This document shows positions 10,961 to 22,769 of a stretch of DNA of 60,357 nucleotides, piece by piece (positions within the stretch are counted from its first letter, which is position 1; each line of letters starts with the position of its first letter). The stretch comes from Terfezia claveryi (lineage: Eukaryota > Ascomycota > Pezizomycetes > Pezizales > Pezizaceae): positions 1 through 60,357 of the forward strand of contig WHUX01000282.1 in NCBI GenBank assembly GCA_015179025.1, given 5' to 3'. The notes below the pieces were generated by a model. The model saw only the letters and a list, made by a program, of their open reading frames with translations, was not told the DNA's origin and did no database searches. Made by a program: the position numbers and the translations under genes.

Positions 10961-11500
10961 AGTAACTGGCCAATATCATACACCCTCGTGATGTAGGCTT
11001 GACATTCAAATATAAAATATAATCTTGTTCAGGATTGTACAGCTTTAAGCTGTTTCCATTTAGCAAGCTGATGCAGCAAAATGGATTTAGTACTATACAA
11101 AGATATCCACCTCTTTTACTCGTTCCATATAGCATGGCTCTGTTTGGGCCTTGGACTAAGCATACTATATCAGCAGGAGTATTTCCCCAAGTGTTAATAG
11201 TGGTTTCCTGTATAATGTATATTTTGTCATAATCTTTTTTATAGTGCTAGCAAAGGGTTGTAAAACACTGGAAATTACCAAAAATGCTTGCTTGCCTTTT
11301 CCAATACCTGGCGTGAGCACAGTAGTATCAATGAGTATTTTCTTATCTGAATCAGATAAGGAATTAGACGGGGATTCATTTCCATTATCCTACATTAGAA
11401 TTAGCTTACAATATAGCCAAAATATTATAATCTACATTTCTCTTTATCGAACAAGATTTTATTCCTGTATTTAACCCTAGTTTGAATTCTTAGCTGTGGT
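10961..11500. other. Intergenic stretch before the solo LTR
   Basis: Short open frames only (for example a 76-codon plus-strand frame at 11244), without a recognisable domain. I see no terminal repeats other than the CTAAT target duplication at 11501-11505. Confidence 0.4.
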
Positions 11501-11505
11501 CTAAT

Positions 11506-12229
11506 TGTAATGGAGAACGTTATCTCATTGCTTATATAATTGATTATATACTTTTGTATTTCCTATATTACTACTATGTTATGTAACTAAGCCTCTCGGT
11601 TGAAGGACTAGCCTTCTACCACCTCCTATTGCTTTATAAGCGTCCATGGCACGCGGAATCTGCCATGGGAAGTTCCATGGCACTTGCTATATAAAGACAC
11701 CCTCATTATGGCCGCGTGACCTCTGTTTAAGGCGTGTGACTCATTACTATGGCCACATGACCATCGTTTATGGCGTGTGACTCATTACTATGGCCATATG
11801 ACCATCGTTTATGGCGTGTGACTCATTACTATGGCCACATGACCCTTTTTGTACAGCGCACCACCTTCTGGTGTGCCACCCTTTATTGTATTTATTTCCT
11901 TAGTCATCAGATCTCATAGGAGTATAAATAGGCCGCTGGATTCCCTCTGGAATCCACAAGAAGAAGAAGAAGAAGCAACCAAGCAAGCCTTCAAACCAAG
12001 CAAGCCTATATTCCGATCAGATCAAGATCATATAGCTTAGATAGCACAAATCATACAAGATAGATTACACCAGTTAATTACTGTTCGCTTCGGGAACGTC
12101 CCACATAGTAATCTCCCTACCCTTCTGAGGTCTTACCTCAGCAGAACCGAAATACACAAACGTCCGTGCCTACGGATATAGATTGTATAAACGGTACTGA
12201 ATGAATACTGTCTAGTACCATTCATTACA
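11506..12229 (+). repeat. Solo LTR of the Gypsy family found intact at 38-47 kb
   Basis: A 724-bp unit starting TGTAATGGAGAACGTT and ending ACCATTCATTACA. TGTAATG and CATTACA form a 7-bp inverted terminal repeat. It is flanked by the 5-bp duplication CTAAT (11501-11505 and 12230-12234). It matches the LTRs at 37997-38716 and 46313-46990 along its whole length. Internal direct repeats of GGCGTGTGACTCATTACTAT (about 11720-11845) are present in more copies here than in the other two LTRs. A solo LTR with intact duplication indicates LTR-LTR recombination after a full insertion. Confidence 0.95.
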
Positions 12230-12589
12230 CTAATACTAGGAGCTATTGTTTGGGAGGCTTTGCATTTACAGCTTGCCTACCTTACTGGCAGAGGGGCTTG
12301 TTGAGAGGATAATTTTCAAACTATTGTAGAGAAAAGACTCATACAGAAGCTTTAGAAGAGTAAAATTCCAATGTATAGGGTTCAATGCCTTTATTAAAAA
12401 CTCAAATTACTAACTAAATCTACCTCCCAAAAAAATCCTGACAACTACCCCTCAAAAAAATCCCAATAACCACCCAAAAATAAAATCCCAATGAATAGAC
12501 CCTGGCACGGACTTCTGTGCCTGCCTCCATATACCAACCTTATCCCAAAGCCCTCTATGCCTCATTAGCTACTTTTACTCCTTCATCAT

Positions 12590-13815
12590 ATACTACTTGT
12601 CAACTCACCTTGTGAGTATTCCTATCCACTAGAGAAGCTGCAGGATCCACTTCCAGTATTACTTGTATAGCTGTTATTCCAATAGCAGTCAGACCTCTGG
12701 CTAGCACCATTTCCTTGCCATTCTCTAGTTGGGGATCTAGTCCCTGCTAGATATTCTACCTCTCAGAGTCAGAATTGTAGATCTCTTCATCTGAGTACTT
12801 TTCCTACTTCTTTCTCTTTATTGTATGGAAAGCTCTCTTTTGCCTCTTAATTTACTTCCTGATCTTTAGCTTCTATACTTTGAATCCCTCCTATATACGA
12901 AGAAATGTATGCTTTGTAAAGCTGGCAAGATTACAACTCAAAGAGTTAGAATCTGCGGCAGAGTCAATATACTCCTCTGCTAGATCAAGGAAATCAGCCT
13001 TAAAGTATGCACTATCATCTGCTAGTGGACTGTCCACAACTGGAGGCACCAAAGCTAGATCCCTATAAAGAATAACTTGTACTTGAACAGGATTTGATAA
13101 GGTTAGCTCTAAAAAGGCTTGCACCTCTTTGTTGGTTTCTAGATGTATGGTAGGAGGAATTGTATTGCCTGGTCTTGGTTTCTCTAATGCCCTATAGATA
13201 GTCTGTACCTTCCTCCCTACTAGGATTCTTTCTCGGATCTTGTCCACAATCTCTAAAAGAGATACTGATCTCAAAATAGCAATATAGTTTTTTAGAGCTT
13301 CATCCTATTTATACTTACTACTAACATTATCCTGTACCTCATTGATGCAGGCTAGATCAATGAGAAATAGTCTTACAGGCTTTCGAAAGCCCTTCTGACC
13401 ATTGTCCTCTACATTTTGACCATTTGTATTTGCTCCCCTAAACTAGACATATGGAGCATTAGTAGCCAAGTTTGCTACTTGGGCTAATATGTACCCTCAC
13501 TCTATGTCTCTAGCCTTTTTGAGTATGTCTTGCAAAATCTTATCAAGAGCAGTCTCAGCTGCTCATTTGATAGCTGCTGCCCTATTTTAGATTAGAGCAA
13601 TTCTGGATGTAGGTAGCCCAGTCTCCTACTGGGCATAGGTTTTGAATTGATGCCAGAGGGCATTACCAGCCTGACTTTTCCCTATTATCTTATTAGTCCA
13701 TACCCACCCCTTAACCCCATTCCTCCATTGAGAGTACCAGGGGTCATACTCCCCCTACCCCAATAGTGCTTTTACCTGGCGAACTTCTTATATTGTAGAT
13801 AGTATTTAGATGAAC
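12590..13815 (-). pseudogene. Long decayed minus-strand CDS (400 or more codons), family not identified
   Basis: A single minus-strand frame can be followed from about 13815 to about 12600 through roughly a dozen stops. It runs through [53 protein letters not shown] and an open block at 13274-12891 ([18 protein letters not shown]). It ends in a charged and then hydrophobic tail (KYSDEEIYNSDSER, then VLARGLTAIGITAIQVIL). Almost all stops are TAG, TAA or TGA where CAG, CAA or CGA would fit, with no frameshift needed, so point deamination is the main damage. I do not recognise the family; a transposon-borne ORF is likely from the company it keeps. Confidence 0.5.
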
Positions 13816-14238
13816 TATATTGGAATTTTAGATACCTCCATTAGAAACTATACTTTCAGAGGTACTTATATTATTTATGTTGTTAGTTAGTTAGGTGTAA
13901 ACGAAATAGGAAGTGGTGATAGCAGGAAGGTATTCAAGTTGTAATTGCAGGAAGTAGTATAAATAGTTAATAAGAATAATTGATTTACAGATCTATGAGG
14001 GTATTTATAGACTCTATGAAGTTGGACATAAGAGTAGGTCATGTTTGCTTGGTCGGCAATCAATATAGCCAGTCACTCTAGTTCTGTATAGCCTATATAA
14101 GGCCATAACCTTTATGTTAATTATTGGATATGTTTGCTTTGAGTGCTCAGCAATCCATATAGCTATCTATGGCCTGCATAAGTCTATAACCTGTATAAGA
14201 CTATGACCTATATAAGACTATAACCTTTGTATTAATAT
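13816..14238. other. AT-rich spacer with short internal repeats
   Basis: Holds degenerate repeats of CCTATATAAGGCCATAACC / CTGTATAAGACTATGACC (about 14086-14225) and two copies of a GTTTGCTTNGNNNGCTCAGCAATC-like block. No coding signal. Confidence 0.4.
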
Positions 14239-14484
14239 CTAGCACCTGTGTAATGACTTTCAAAAGCCCTCCAACCTTGTAAGTTGGAATCTGAGTATAC
14301 TACATACTTTCTATTATATATAGATGTTGTAATACTACCGTATTTCATAGCATATGGTAAATACAAGTAGAGTGTACAACAGTAAAATACAAATAACTAT
14401 GGCACAATAGAAAGTATACAATATATGCAGATTCCAACTTATGAGGTTAGAAAGCTTTTTCAAATTATTTACACAGGTGCTAGA
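14239..14484. mobile_element. Fold-back MITE of about 246 bp
   Basis: CTAGCACCTGTGTAA at the left end is mirrored by its reverse complement at the right end. The inverted similarity extends about 90-100 bp inward, through TAAGTTGGAATCTG (14280) and its mirror CAGATTCCAACTTA (14428). The two arms differ by scattered substitutions. A related single arm (AAGTTGGAATCTAAGTGTACTG) lies at about 14688. CTAG sits at both ends, so the target duplication may be CTAG or TA and the exact termini are uncertain. No coding capacity. Confidence 0.7.
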
Positions 14485-15030
14485 CTCAAGTTATTTAGTA
14501 GTGCTATCCCAAGTCTAAGCCTGTTTAGAAAGCAGCTTGTACCCCTTCTAGTAAATTTCCTAAGTCAAAAAGACCTAGGACATTACATATGTATATGATA
14601 GTGCTACTACCGAATATTAATAATTTATTAAGAGCCACTATATCAAGCCTTTATTACAAAAGTCATCTGACCACTTAAGTTGGAATCTAAGTGTACTGCA
14701 AATATGCTGTTATCTTGTAGATCTTTATAATACCTAGCGGTATATGCTACTTATATCAATTCCTTCCCAACTAGATATGAGACTATTGAGACCATAGCAC
14801 TGATATAGGTTTGATTTGCCTTCCTCCCCCTAAATCTCTTAATATATATAAACCTATTTTCCTCAATATCTACAATATATTAATTACTATTATTAACTAT
14901 TAGCTATTCTGCCACTACTATCATTATGCTTTCACATCAACCTTACTAGAAACTAATGTTTCCACTACTAGAGCTATCTCCAAAAGATAGTACTAATAGG
15001 TATATTCTACTTAACTTAGCAAAGAAACCA
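14485..15030. other. AT-rich DNA with one MITE arm
   Basis: Apart from the single MITE-like arm at about 14688-14715 I see no gene, splice pattern or terminal repeat. Confidence 0.4.
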
Positions 15031-15310
15031 CCTTTGGTTAAGAAAGCCCCCCTTTGGTTGAGAAAGCCCCCCTTTAGTGGAGAAAGCTCCTCTTTAGTTG
15101 AAAAAGCCTCTCTTTGGTTAAGAAAGCCCTCTTTTAGTTGAGAGCCCCCCTTAGGGGACCCCTTTAGAGTAAAAGCCCTCCCATTAGAGTAAGAGTCCTC
15201 CTATTAGAGTGAAAGACCTCCCATTAGAGTGAGAGCTCTCCCATAATTGGAGCAAGAGCCCTTTCATAATTGGAGTGAGAGCCCTCCCATAATTAGAGTA
15301 AGAGTCTTAG
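15031..15310 (+). repeat. Degenerate 20-22-bp minisatellite
   Basis: About twelve units of the form TTGAGAAAGCCCCCCTTTAG drift gradually into TAAGAGTCCTCCTATTAGAG and then TGAGAGCCCTCCCATAATTA. Unit length stays near 20-22 bp, with one compound longer unit. The short open frame at 14956-15141 is an artefact of this repeat. Confidence 0.8.
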
Positions 15311-16469
15311 TCCTAGCTAATATTTTCTTAGTATTAATGAAGACCCAATGAAGATATTATATAGAATATGAAGCCGGTGTAAGTAGATAGCTCTTTTCTA
15401 AAGTATATCAGAATTAACTACTGATATTAAAGATATGGAAGAGGATATGGAAGTACCACCCATATTGCTATCACCATATAGTAAGTGAGCAAAGAAACAT
15501 TTAGAGTCAGATTATTTATAACTAGCAATGAATTAGAGAACTAAGAAAATATACCACTCGCAGTCTATTTCCAACCCCTCCCATACCTCTACCAACCTTA
15601 ATACATCCCCTAACTCTAGTAGCTTCTTCAAATCTAGCTTCTTCTCAATCTACAAAGTCAAATTAGAGGTAGCGGATAAGACAACAGCTAAGATAATGGC
15701 ATGCCCATTGCAAATGTCTATGGAAACGTAGTCAGAAAGAAAGGATGAGGGAGGAAAGGATTGATGATTTGAGCAATAGAAGAGTCAATATCAAGATTCA
15801 TGCAGAAAGTGATTCTTTTGTTTAGGTTGGAAATTATAGTTTTATTAAAGAGAAAAAGCAAACATAATAAACTACAAGAGTGTTCCAACCAGTGAAGTCA
15901 GAACATGTATCCAATAAAGTTGAAACTTGTATCTAGTAAAGTATTGCCTTGAGTAGTTCTGAACTTGGCAAAGAAGTAGTATGGTTGAATTGAGAGTCAT
16001 AGATAGGACCTTAACCAAGGATAGGAAGCACCCTAGCTTCATCTTATTGTTCTTGCTAGCGTAATCATAGTTGCTTTAGGTAGCTGATTGCGGCATTAAA
16101 TTTAGATACAACAAGATGAAGATAAGAGCTCTCCCAACTCCAAAGGTAGAGAGTAGTCTCTATGGTAGAGGGAAGTAAGGAAGGATGTGAAGGTTGTATA
16201 TTTGGTATAGGGTAGAAGGAAGAAAGTAAGTAAAGAGAAGATTAGGAAGGGGGGTAGAGCCAAGGGTATCATACACAATCGATCTTGGCAAAATCCAATA
16301 CATCATGTTAGATAGGATCCTTTTATTTAGTGTAATTAGAGCCTTAGCACTTACAAAGCTTATTCCCTAAGATTCTATTAATAAAAATATTATACCATAA
16401 ATCTATCTCTTACAATATTTTACAACCTCTATGACATTTCAAAATAAACAGATACAAAACCCTATGCCA
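15311..16469. other. Upstream flank of the Plavaka relic
   Basis: A Ser/Asn/Pro-rich plus-strand stretch at about 15560-15650 could be the worn N-terminus of the following transposase, but stops are frequent and no motif is visible. The rest is AT-rich and featureless. Confidence 0.35.
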
Positions 16470-19420
16470 ATGGTGTCCATGATTCTATACTTCAGCTGAA
16501 GCATATTCAAATCATCTAGAAAAGGTTTATCCTGAAAACAACATGAAAAATCTTAATGGGCCACTGCCACCATTTCGAAAGCATTAGTTCTCTAATACCA
16601 AAGATACTACTAATTTAGATTATAATATAGACGAAGTCAATTTCACAGATATTATATCTGTTAATGTTGATTACTACTTTAATTCATACTATAGCAAGAG
16701 ATCTGATAGAGAGGCTTGAACTTTTTGTATTGAACTAAAATCCGATGAGGAAAATCAGCAAATTGAAGCAATCACCTATCCATATGCAGGTAACCTAATA
16801 TGTCTACATGTATTTCTAGAGGAAGACTGAAACTTCAATTTGTTTGCTCTATTCCACACCTTAATTAATTATTGACTGGCATACTTCTTCAATTCTACAA
16901 AAACCTTATAGTTAAAGATTGACCAGTTTTTCAAGGATAACCTCTTGAAAGTCCTTAATCTAATATACGAGGTTCAATTTCAGTCAGCATATGCAATGTA
17001 TAAGCTTATCAATGTAGTGGCAAATAAACCTTCCTAGCATATAGGAACAGTGAACTACCCATTACTCAAGGGAGTTGTCTTTTATTATCGGAATATTATT
17101 GTAGCAATGAAGTACCTTCTATGCCTAAAGGTTTATGCTAGTAAGATAGCCTGGGGCCTGCAGTAAGAATATGACAAAGAAGGAAACAGGGTATATAGTG
17201 AGATCTATACTGTACAGTGGTGGAAAGACACTCAGGTATGCAATTGGTGTATACTATATTGGATATCTAACTAACTGAAATAGATAGGCTTTGCTATCTA
17301 AAGGTAAGACACTTGTTCTGATTTTAATAGTATCAGATGAAACTCACCTAATGAATTTCTCTAGAGACAAAAAGTTATGGTCTGTTTATATAAGTATAGG
17401 TAATATTGGAAGCTCCATACATAATAGACATATGATATATGCCTGAATACTAATTGTACTACTACCGATTAGCCCAAAACGAATCAATAAAATACTTAGG
17501 TATTCGGTAGAAATGCAGGAAATTCAGGTGTTGCAAACTATACATAATGTTTTGGTGTATTTGCTAAAACTGCTATCTGACATAAGATGTTAGAAAGACT
17601 ACGAGATGGTTTGTGCTGATGGAAATATACACTTATACTTTCTTAAGCTTTTTTATTAGCTTGCTAACTATATGGAAAATACTACAATCTATGGTATTGC
17701 AAAAAACCGCTACCCTTCTTGTACAATTCTAACCAAGAAGCTTGGTGAGTATTCAGGAAGTAGTTATCTAGCTCACTTATATCATAATTATGCCGCAGCA
17801 TACAATGATTCCTATGCTGTTAGTTTGAAAGCAAAAGGTAGTAAAAATATCAAAAACGCTTTATAGTCAGTCCCAAATATGAATCTGCCTGAGCTCATTT
17901 GAGCAGATGTTTTGCACAATATCCGCTTAAGAGTGTTAAATCATTTAATGGATTGGATTCAAAGTTTTCTAGAATACTATGAGTGGATTAATGTATTTAA
18001 CTATGTCTGGTATTGGTTGCCTCCTTACCCCAGATTTTTAGTTCTGATCAAGGGATACCGAGTTGTTTCACAATAGTTGGGAAAGAAAATGTGGAACTTT
18101 GGTAAAGTCATTCTTAGAATATTTACTATAGCATTGCATCGGAAGGCCAACCAACCATAGCCTACTGGAGGTTAGATACAGGAGTTTAACCGAACAATTC
18201 ACTATGTACATAGCATCACTGACTTCTATCTTATGACTCAGTATTCTAGTTATATGGATAAGACAGTTTCTTATTTACAAGAATATTTGTATATGTTTCA
18301 TAAAACTAAAGCTGTGTTTTTAAGGTTCCGTGCTGATAAGAAAACAAGAAAGGCTACTGCAGAAGCACAAAAGGATTTGTTGAAGGAATAAGCAGGATCA
18401 TTGCTTAAAAACTTTAGGGCATCAGAAAAGGTTAGGATATGTCAAGAAAATACCTTGCACTATCAGGAATTGGTGAATAAGATTTTACAAGAAGGGGCAT
18501 ACTTCAATTTCCCAAAAATCCATTTAATCTCTCATTATGCTGAATAAATTCCGAAGTTTGGGGCTCTAGCTCAATATTCTACGAATATCAGTAAAGCTAT
18601 ACATAAAGGCCTTAAGGATACTTACCGTTAAAGTAATAGAGTTAATGCAACACTACAGATTGAAGTTGCAGAGGAAAATTGAGTTAGTATTAATATCCAG
18701 CCTTGAGGATCTGGAGTATGTAACTGGCTTGCTAGATCTGGTACAGACAACACAGCATTTTTAAAGTAGGAAGTTAGAAGCATAGATTTCGACCCTATCA
18801 AGCTATTAGTTCAGGAAATTCATTCATATAGGGTGCTTCAAATTCTAGTGCCAAAATTCAGTGATGAAGGGTTCATTTTATATAATGCTAGATATACCGA
18901 GAAATTTCACAGGAAGGAAAAATACGATTAGATATGGGTAAGGAGACAGCGGGCATTGAATGAGGCACCAGTAGAGACACTGAATAGTCAAATACCAGGA
19001 CAAATCAATTCATTGTTCAAAGTAATAACTATAGTAGGAATGGTATACTGGTTGGTGCATATGAATCTGCTTCAATATATTGAGTTGGATGCTATATAGG
19101 GCATGGAAGGAATGGTTCATGTTGTATTGCCAATAAGTAGGGAAGGAGTTATAGTTAAGATATTATAAATAGAAAGGATTGTGCATTTAATACTATTAGA
19201 GCCAGGGGAAAGTTAGTTGGTAAATAATAGAATAGACTTAGAGACATGGAATATGATTTATAATTAGGAAATAATAAAGTTGTGACCAGTTGAGAGAAGA
19301 GCTACAAAGAATATGAAGTGTCAGATATGAAACAGGTACCATGCCAATATTAGAAGAGCATGTGTAGGGGCGTATAGAGGTAAGCAGAAAATTGTAACAC
19401 ATAGAATGGTATAAAAGTAG
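16470..19420 (+). pseudogene. Plavaka-type (CACTA-related) transposase pseudogene
   Basis: A protein of roughly 950 codons can be followed in plus-strand frames through some 25 stops. Landmarks typical of fungal Plavaka transposases appear in order. These are a 'GNRVYSEIYTVQWWKDTQ' block (about 17190), the conserved 'DETHL' then 'LWSVYISIGNIGSSI' block (17335-17420), the middle CADGNIHLYFLKLFYWLANY (17610-17670), and the C-terminal KIHLISHYAE then FGALAQYSTNISKAIHKGL (18518-18620). Stops are again mostly C-to-T type. Plavaka transposases cut and paste CACTA-like DNA elements. No terminal CACT repeats or 3-bp duplications were identified, so the element's limits are unknown. Confidence 0.72.
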
Positions 19421-20657
19421 TTGATATATCTGAATACAGATTTGTTTATTTTTTTTGCTGAAGTTTGAGGGTGTACATAGGGTGTATAAGGGGCAGTGGA
19501 AATTTGGTAGTGTTTGAGGTATGAAGCATATATTCTTGCTACTACAATGCCAACGGATCTGGATACACGCCACCCAGCACCTCATGTGGATTCGGCTAGT
19601 ATTGCCATGAGACAAACGGAATGTCCATATTTTATTTGGTGTTGCGACCGTCGTCCCCCGTTTGCAGAGTGTAAGCTAGGGATTGATAGATCTAAAGCTG
19701 TATTGTTGCGCACTAACATTATAATATCCTGGTGGTAGGTGTCCCCGCAGATCATCAGGACAACCCACCGACATGTCCTCATTTACATAGGGAAGCCGTT
19801 TATTGCTGTCTTCATCGTGAGTTTCTGTCACACAATTTCACTCTGTCAGGTTGAACAGGAACTGATAGATGGATAGGTCAGCTATTATCGTGCGTGAAGC
19901 ACTTAATTCGCTGACTGGCTGCTATCAGATGTGAAGAACATGGGCTTTCTTCTAGGGGGGTCAAGGTACTGGTAGTGCATCTGAGTTGCAAGGGTAATGA
20001 AAGGTGGATGTCGGGATGAGGTGTATTGCGGGTCTGGGAGCTGAGATGTCATTGATATAGCTGTAAGGTACAGATTCGGATATGTGGTATAGGAGCGAGA
20101 GGTCTGGAGTATCGTGAGGGCACTTAAGTGTTTTGCATAGTTACAGAAGCTTGTAGTAGAGTTGAATACCAGATCTCAATCCACGAGACTCGCTTGCAGT
20201 ACACTCTTGTTGTGAGAATGTTTGAAAGAAGATTATACGGTAGGTGATAAAACAATACCAACCGCTTGCAAAATACAGATATTTTCCAGGATTCTTACAA
20301 CGCATTGCATGTCACAATTCTGACGGGACATCACCGTCACTAGCGCTCTGCAAGACTATAGTCCTCACCAGTGCTATGTTTGTTGCAGAACACAATGGTA
20401 TAAAAATCACACAAAACGCGGTTTGTGTGTGGTATGAGACTTATTGTATTGCTCGAAGGTACTCGTCAGAGGGATCTAATGATACAAGAATGAGAGGAGA
20501 AAGTTGAGCCTTCTTATACCCGAAAACAACTCATTGAAACTTCCCAAGCGTATCTCTCTTTACCAGCGCAAAACCGGACATCCTGTTGCCCGCTTAGACA
20601 AAAAGAGACAACCGCACAATCCCTGTTAGATGAAAACAAAGAATCAGCTATCAGCGG
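19421..20657. other. Non-coding or unrecognised stretch between Plavaka and the first LINE
   Basis: GC content rises here toward that of the LINE-bearing segment. Short overlapping frames on both strands (for example 19514-19738 plus) have no domain and no convincing splice partners. I cannot support a gene. Confidence 0.35.
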
Positions 20658-20672
20658 CCATCGTCAGCTGGC

Positions 20673-21283
20673 TTTTTTTTTTTTTTTCAAATACTTGTTA
20701 CTGCTATGCGGCGCCATCAGGGGGCCATGAGGAGCCACCTGGAAACCCGGGTGGATTCAGGGGTAAGGCAAGTTAATCTGCAAAACCCGTACGCAAACTA
20801 AGTACACATAAAACTAATGGAGGAAGCTTGAACTGAACTTATAACGAGGGCCCCGTGCTGTCATTAATGGACAAGCCGATGACTCGAGGGCCTGACTGGG
20901 CCTCCCCAAAAGAAGTAATGAACTGAAACTGGAGAGAAAAAAAACTGAACTGAGCTGAACTTAATAAACTGAACGAATGAGAAAAAAATAAGAAGGAAGA
21001 TAAAGAAACTCGTGGAAAAATTCATTGACAACCAAGTGAGGTTTGATGATACTGCACCTCCAAGCCTTGGTCCTGCTGAACTGACTAACTGAACTCATAA
21101 TATAAAAACGGAAAAAGGCCTCTGTGGCCTTGTAGGTCTCCTCTCCTTCTTTTCTCCACTCCAGCTTATCGAGCTCTTCCCAACTATGCTTCTCTCCCAG
21201 AAAGGCCCTTCTTTGGCGATTGAACCGTGGGCAGTCGAAAGTGATGTGTTCTCCAGTTTCCGATGGGTGGCCGCATATACATT
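20673..21283 (-). mobile_element. 5'-truncated LINE copy (Tad1-like), minus strand
   Basis: A poly(T) run at 20673-20687 (the poly(A) tail on the minus strand) starts the copy. The 15-bp duplication CCATCGTCAGCTGGC flanks it (20658-20672 and 21284-21298). The minus strand encodes only the last part of a LINE ORF2, the CCHC-type knuckle CICGHPSETGEHITFDC then PRFNRQRRAFLGEK, ending at 20961. The 3' UTR ends ...AGTAACAAGTATTTG before the A-tail, the same tail as the plus-strand LINE ending at 24236. Severe 5' truncation with target duplication is classical target-primed reverse transcription. Confidence 0.9.
20961..21283 (-). pseudogene. LINE ORF2 C-terminal fragment (zinc knuckle)
   Basis: About 105 codons beginning inside the knuckle (ECICGHPSETGEHITFDC) and ending RTKAWRCSIIKPHLVV...RSVY. 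The open frame seems to continue upstream to 21371, but that part lies outside the target duplication and is host DNA. The RNase H and RT domains are missing. Confidence 0.8.
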
Positions 21284-21298
21284 CCATCGTCAGCTGGC

Positions 21299-21525
21299 GA
21301 TGATTACCCCTTCCCACAAATAGCGGTATCGATCGCGCAGTTGAAGCATTCTGTAGTTCTGCTTGTATCAAATTTGAAGAGTATTGTCCTTGAATAAGTA
21401 ATTAATCTCCGTTGACCTCTCAGAAGTTATCACCTGAAAGTAAATTTAGGTATACGGTGGCTCACAGGGAGTAAGTATCGTGAGATTAAACATACTTAAC
21501 TCTAAGGAAGATATGTGGGCATACC
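21299..21525. other. Host sequence between two LINE copies
   Basis: Short stretch outside the 15-bp duplication of the first LINE. No gene or repeat is seen. The 5' limit of the following plus-strand LINE is not sharply defined. Confidence 0.35.
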
Positions 21526-21549
21526 ATGGCAGCTCCCATGAGACAACTT

Positions 21550-22726
21550 GGCCTAATTGCTAATGTCGAACCTCTAATCGACAAGATCCACAATATGGGG
21601 GCAGCCCGAACAGGCAATACAGACATTCAAAACATCCTTGCCCTCCCTCCCTCCACACCTCCTTTACCCTACGTACACCCTTCCCCCTTTTACCGACCCC
21701 ATCACTTCTGCCTTCCATATTGCCACACCCTTCTTTACTCCCAGTTCCTCCACCCCCTCTCTCAGCTTCGGAAATGCAGGCTCCCTACAGAAATGCGGCC
21801 TGGTTCTTTAAACCCTATTCGAGCCATCTAACATCTATTCCAAGAACAAGCTAAGATGGGAAGTCAAGCTCAGTAAACTCTCAGAGGAGGGGTGGAGACT
21901 GTGCTATACAGACGGTACTGGGAGAGCAGGATATCACGCTTCAGCATTCTATTCAGAGGACAAGCAGGGGAACCCCCCACTCTCAGGCTATTCTTACCTC
22001 GGGACAGAATCTACAGTTGCAGATGCAGAACGCCAAGCTCTAGTCCTCGCTCTGCAGGCTCACAAAGACACCCCTCTTATTCACCTCCTTTCTGACTCCG
22101 CAGCTGCTATTTCCTCTGCAGTCAACCTTTCCCTTGGAATTCAGCCACCTAGAAGCGGGATAGTGTCGAATCTCACGGCACTCATTGCCGAACGGGACAG
22201 CAAGCACTATGACACAGCCATCTCCTGGCTCCACTCTCATATTGGCATCAGAGGAAACGAGGAAGCAGACAAGCTAGCTGCCTTTGCCTCCGCATTGGGA
22301 CAGCTCAAAGGACAGGATCCGCTCATTACAGAAGGAGGCATCAGACAACTATCCAAAGCCAGAAGGGCAGAGGCACGCTCCGGCCCCAGTTTCGGAATTC
22401 GGAGGTCGGAATGGAACCGCCACGCCTTGTCTGCCTATACGTGGTGCAGGACAGATAAAGGTCCCCAGAAGTCATGGCTCTCCCATTTGGGCAAGTCCAC
22501 CTCGAGCGACTGTCCCTGCAGACATCACACACAGAATGGGCGGCATCTCGCCTTTGACTGCCCCCGCTTCTATGATCAAAGACAAGCACTAGGCAGTATA
22601 AAGGACTGGGAGGATCTCGACCATCCTATATGGATTCAAGAGGAGGATGCAGAAGACTGGGGCGCAGTAGAAGCCTTCTTCAGCTTCTTCTACAGAGAGA
22701 TGGCTGCAAGAGGCTGTGGGGCTTAG
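21550..22726 (+). pseudogene. LINE ORF2 C-terminal part: RNase H and zinc knuckle
   Basis: From about 21812 the frame reads TLFEPSNIYSKNKLRWEV and then an RNase H domain: CYTDGTGRAGYHAS (first catalytic Asp), STVADAERQALVLAL (Glu), IHLLSDSAAAISSAV (Asp), and SWLHSHIGIRGNEEADKLA (last Asp region). The knuckle CPCRHHTQNGRHLAFDC is followed by the end of the protein at 22726. A TAA near 21803 and a frameshift near 21640 break the upstream part, so the RT is absent or unreadable. RNase H removes the RNA template during target-primed reverse transcription. Confidence 0.85.
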
Positions 22727-22769
22727 AATATCCATTCACGCTAGGATGGGCTGGTCTTCGTTGGCCGGT

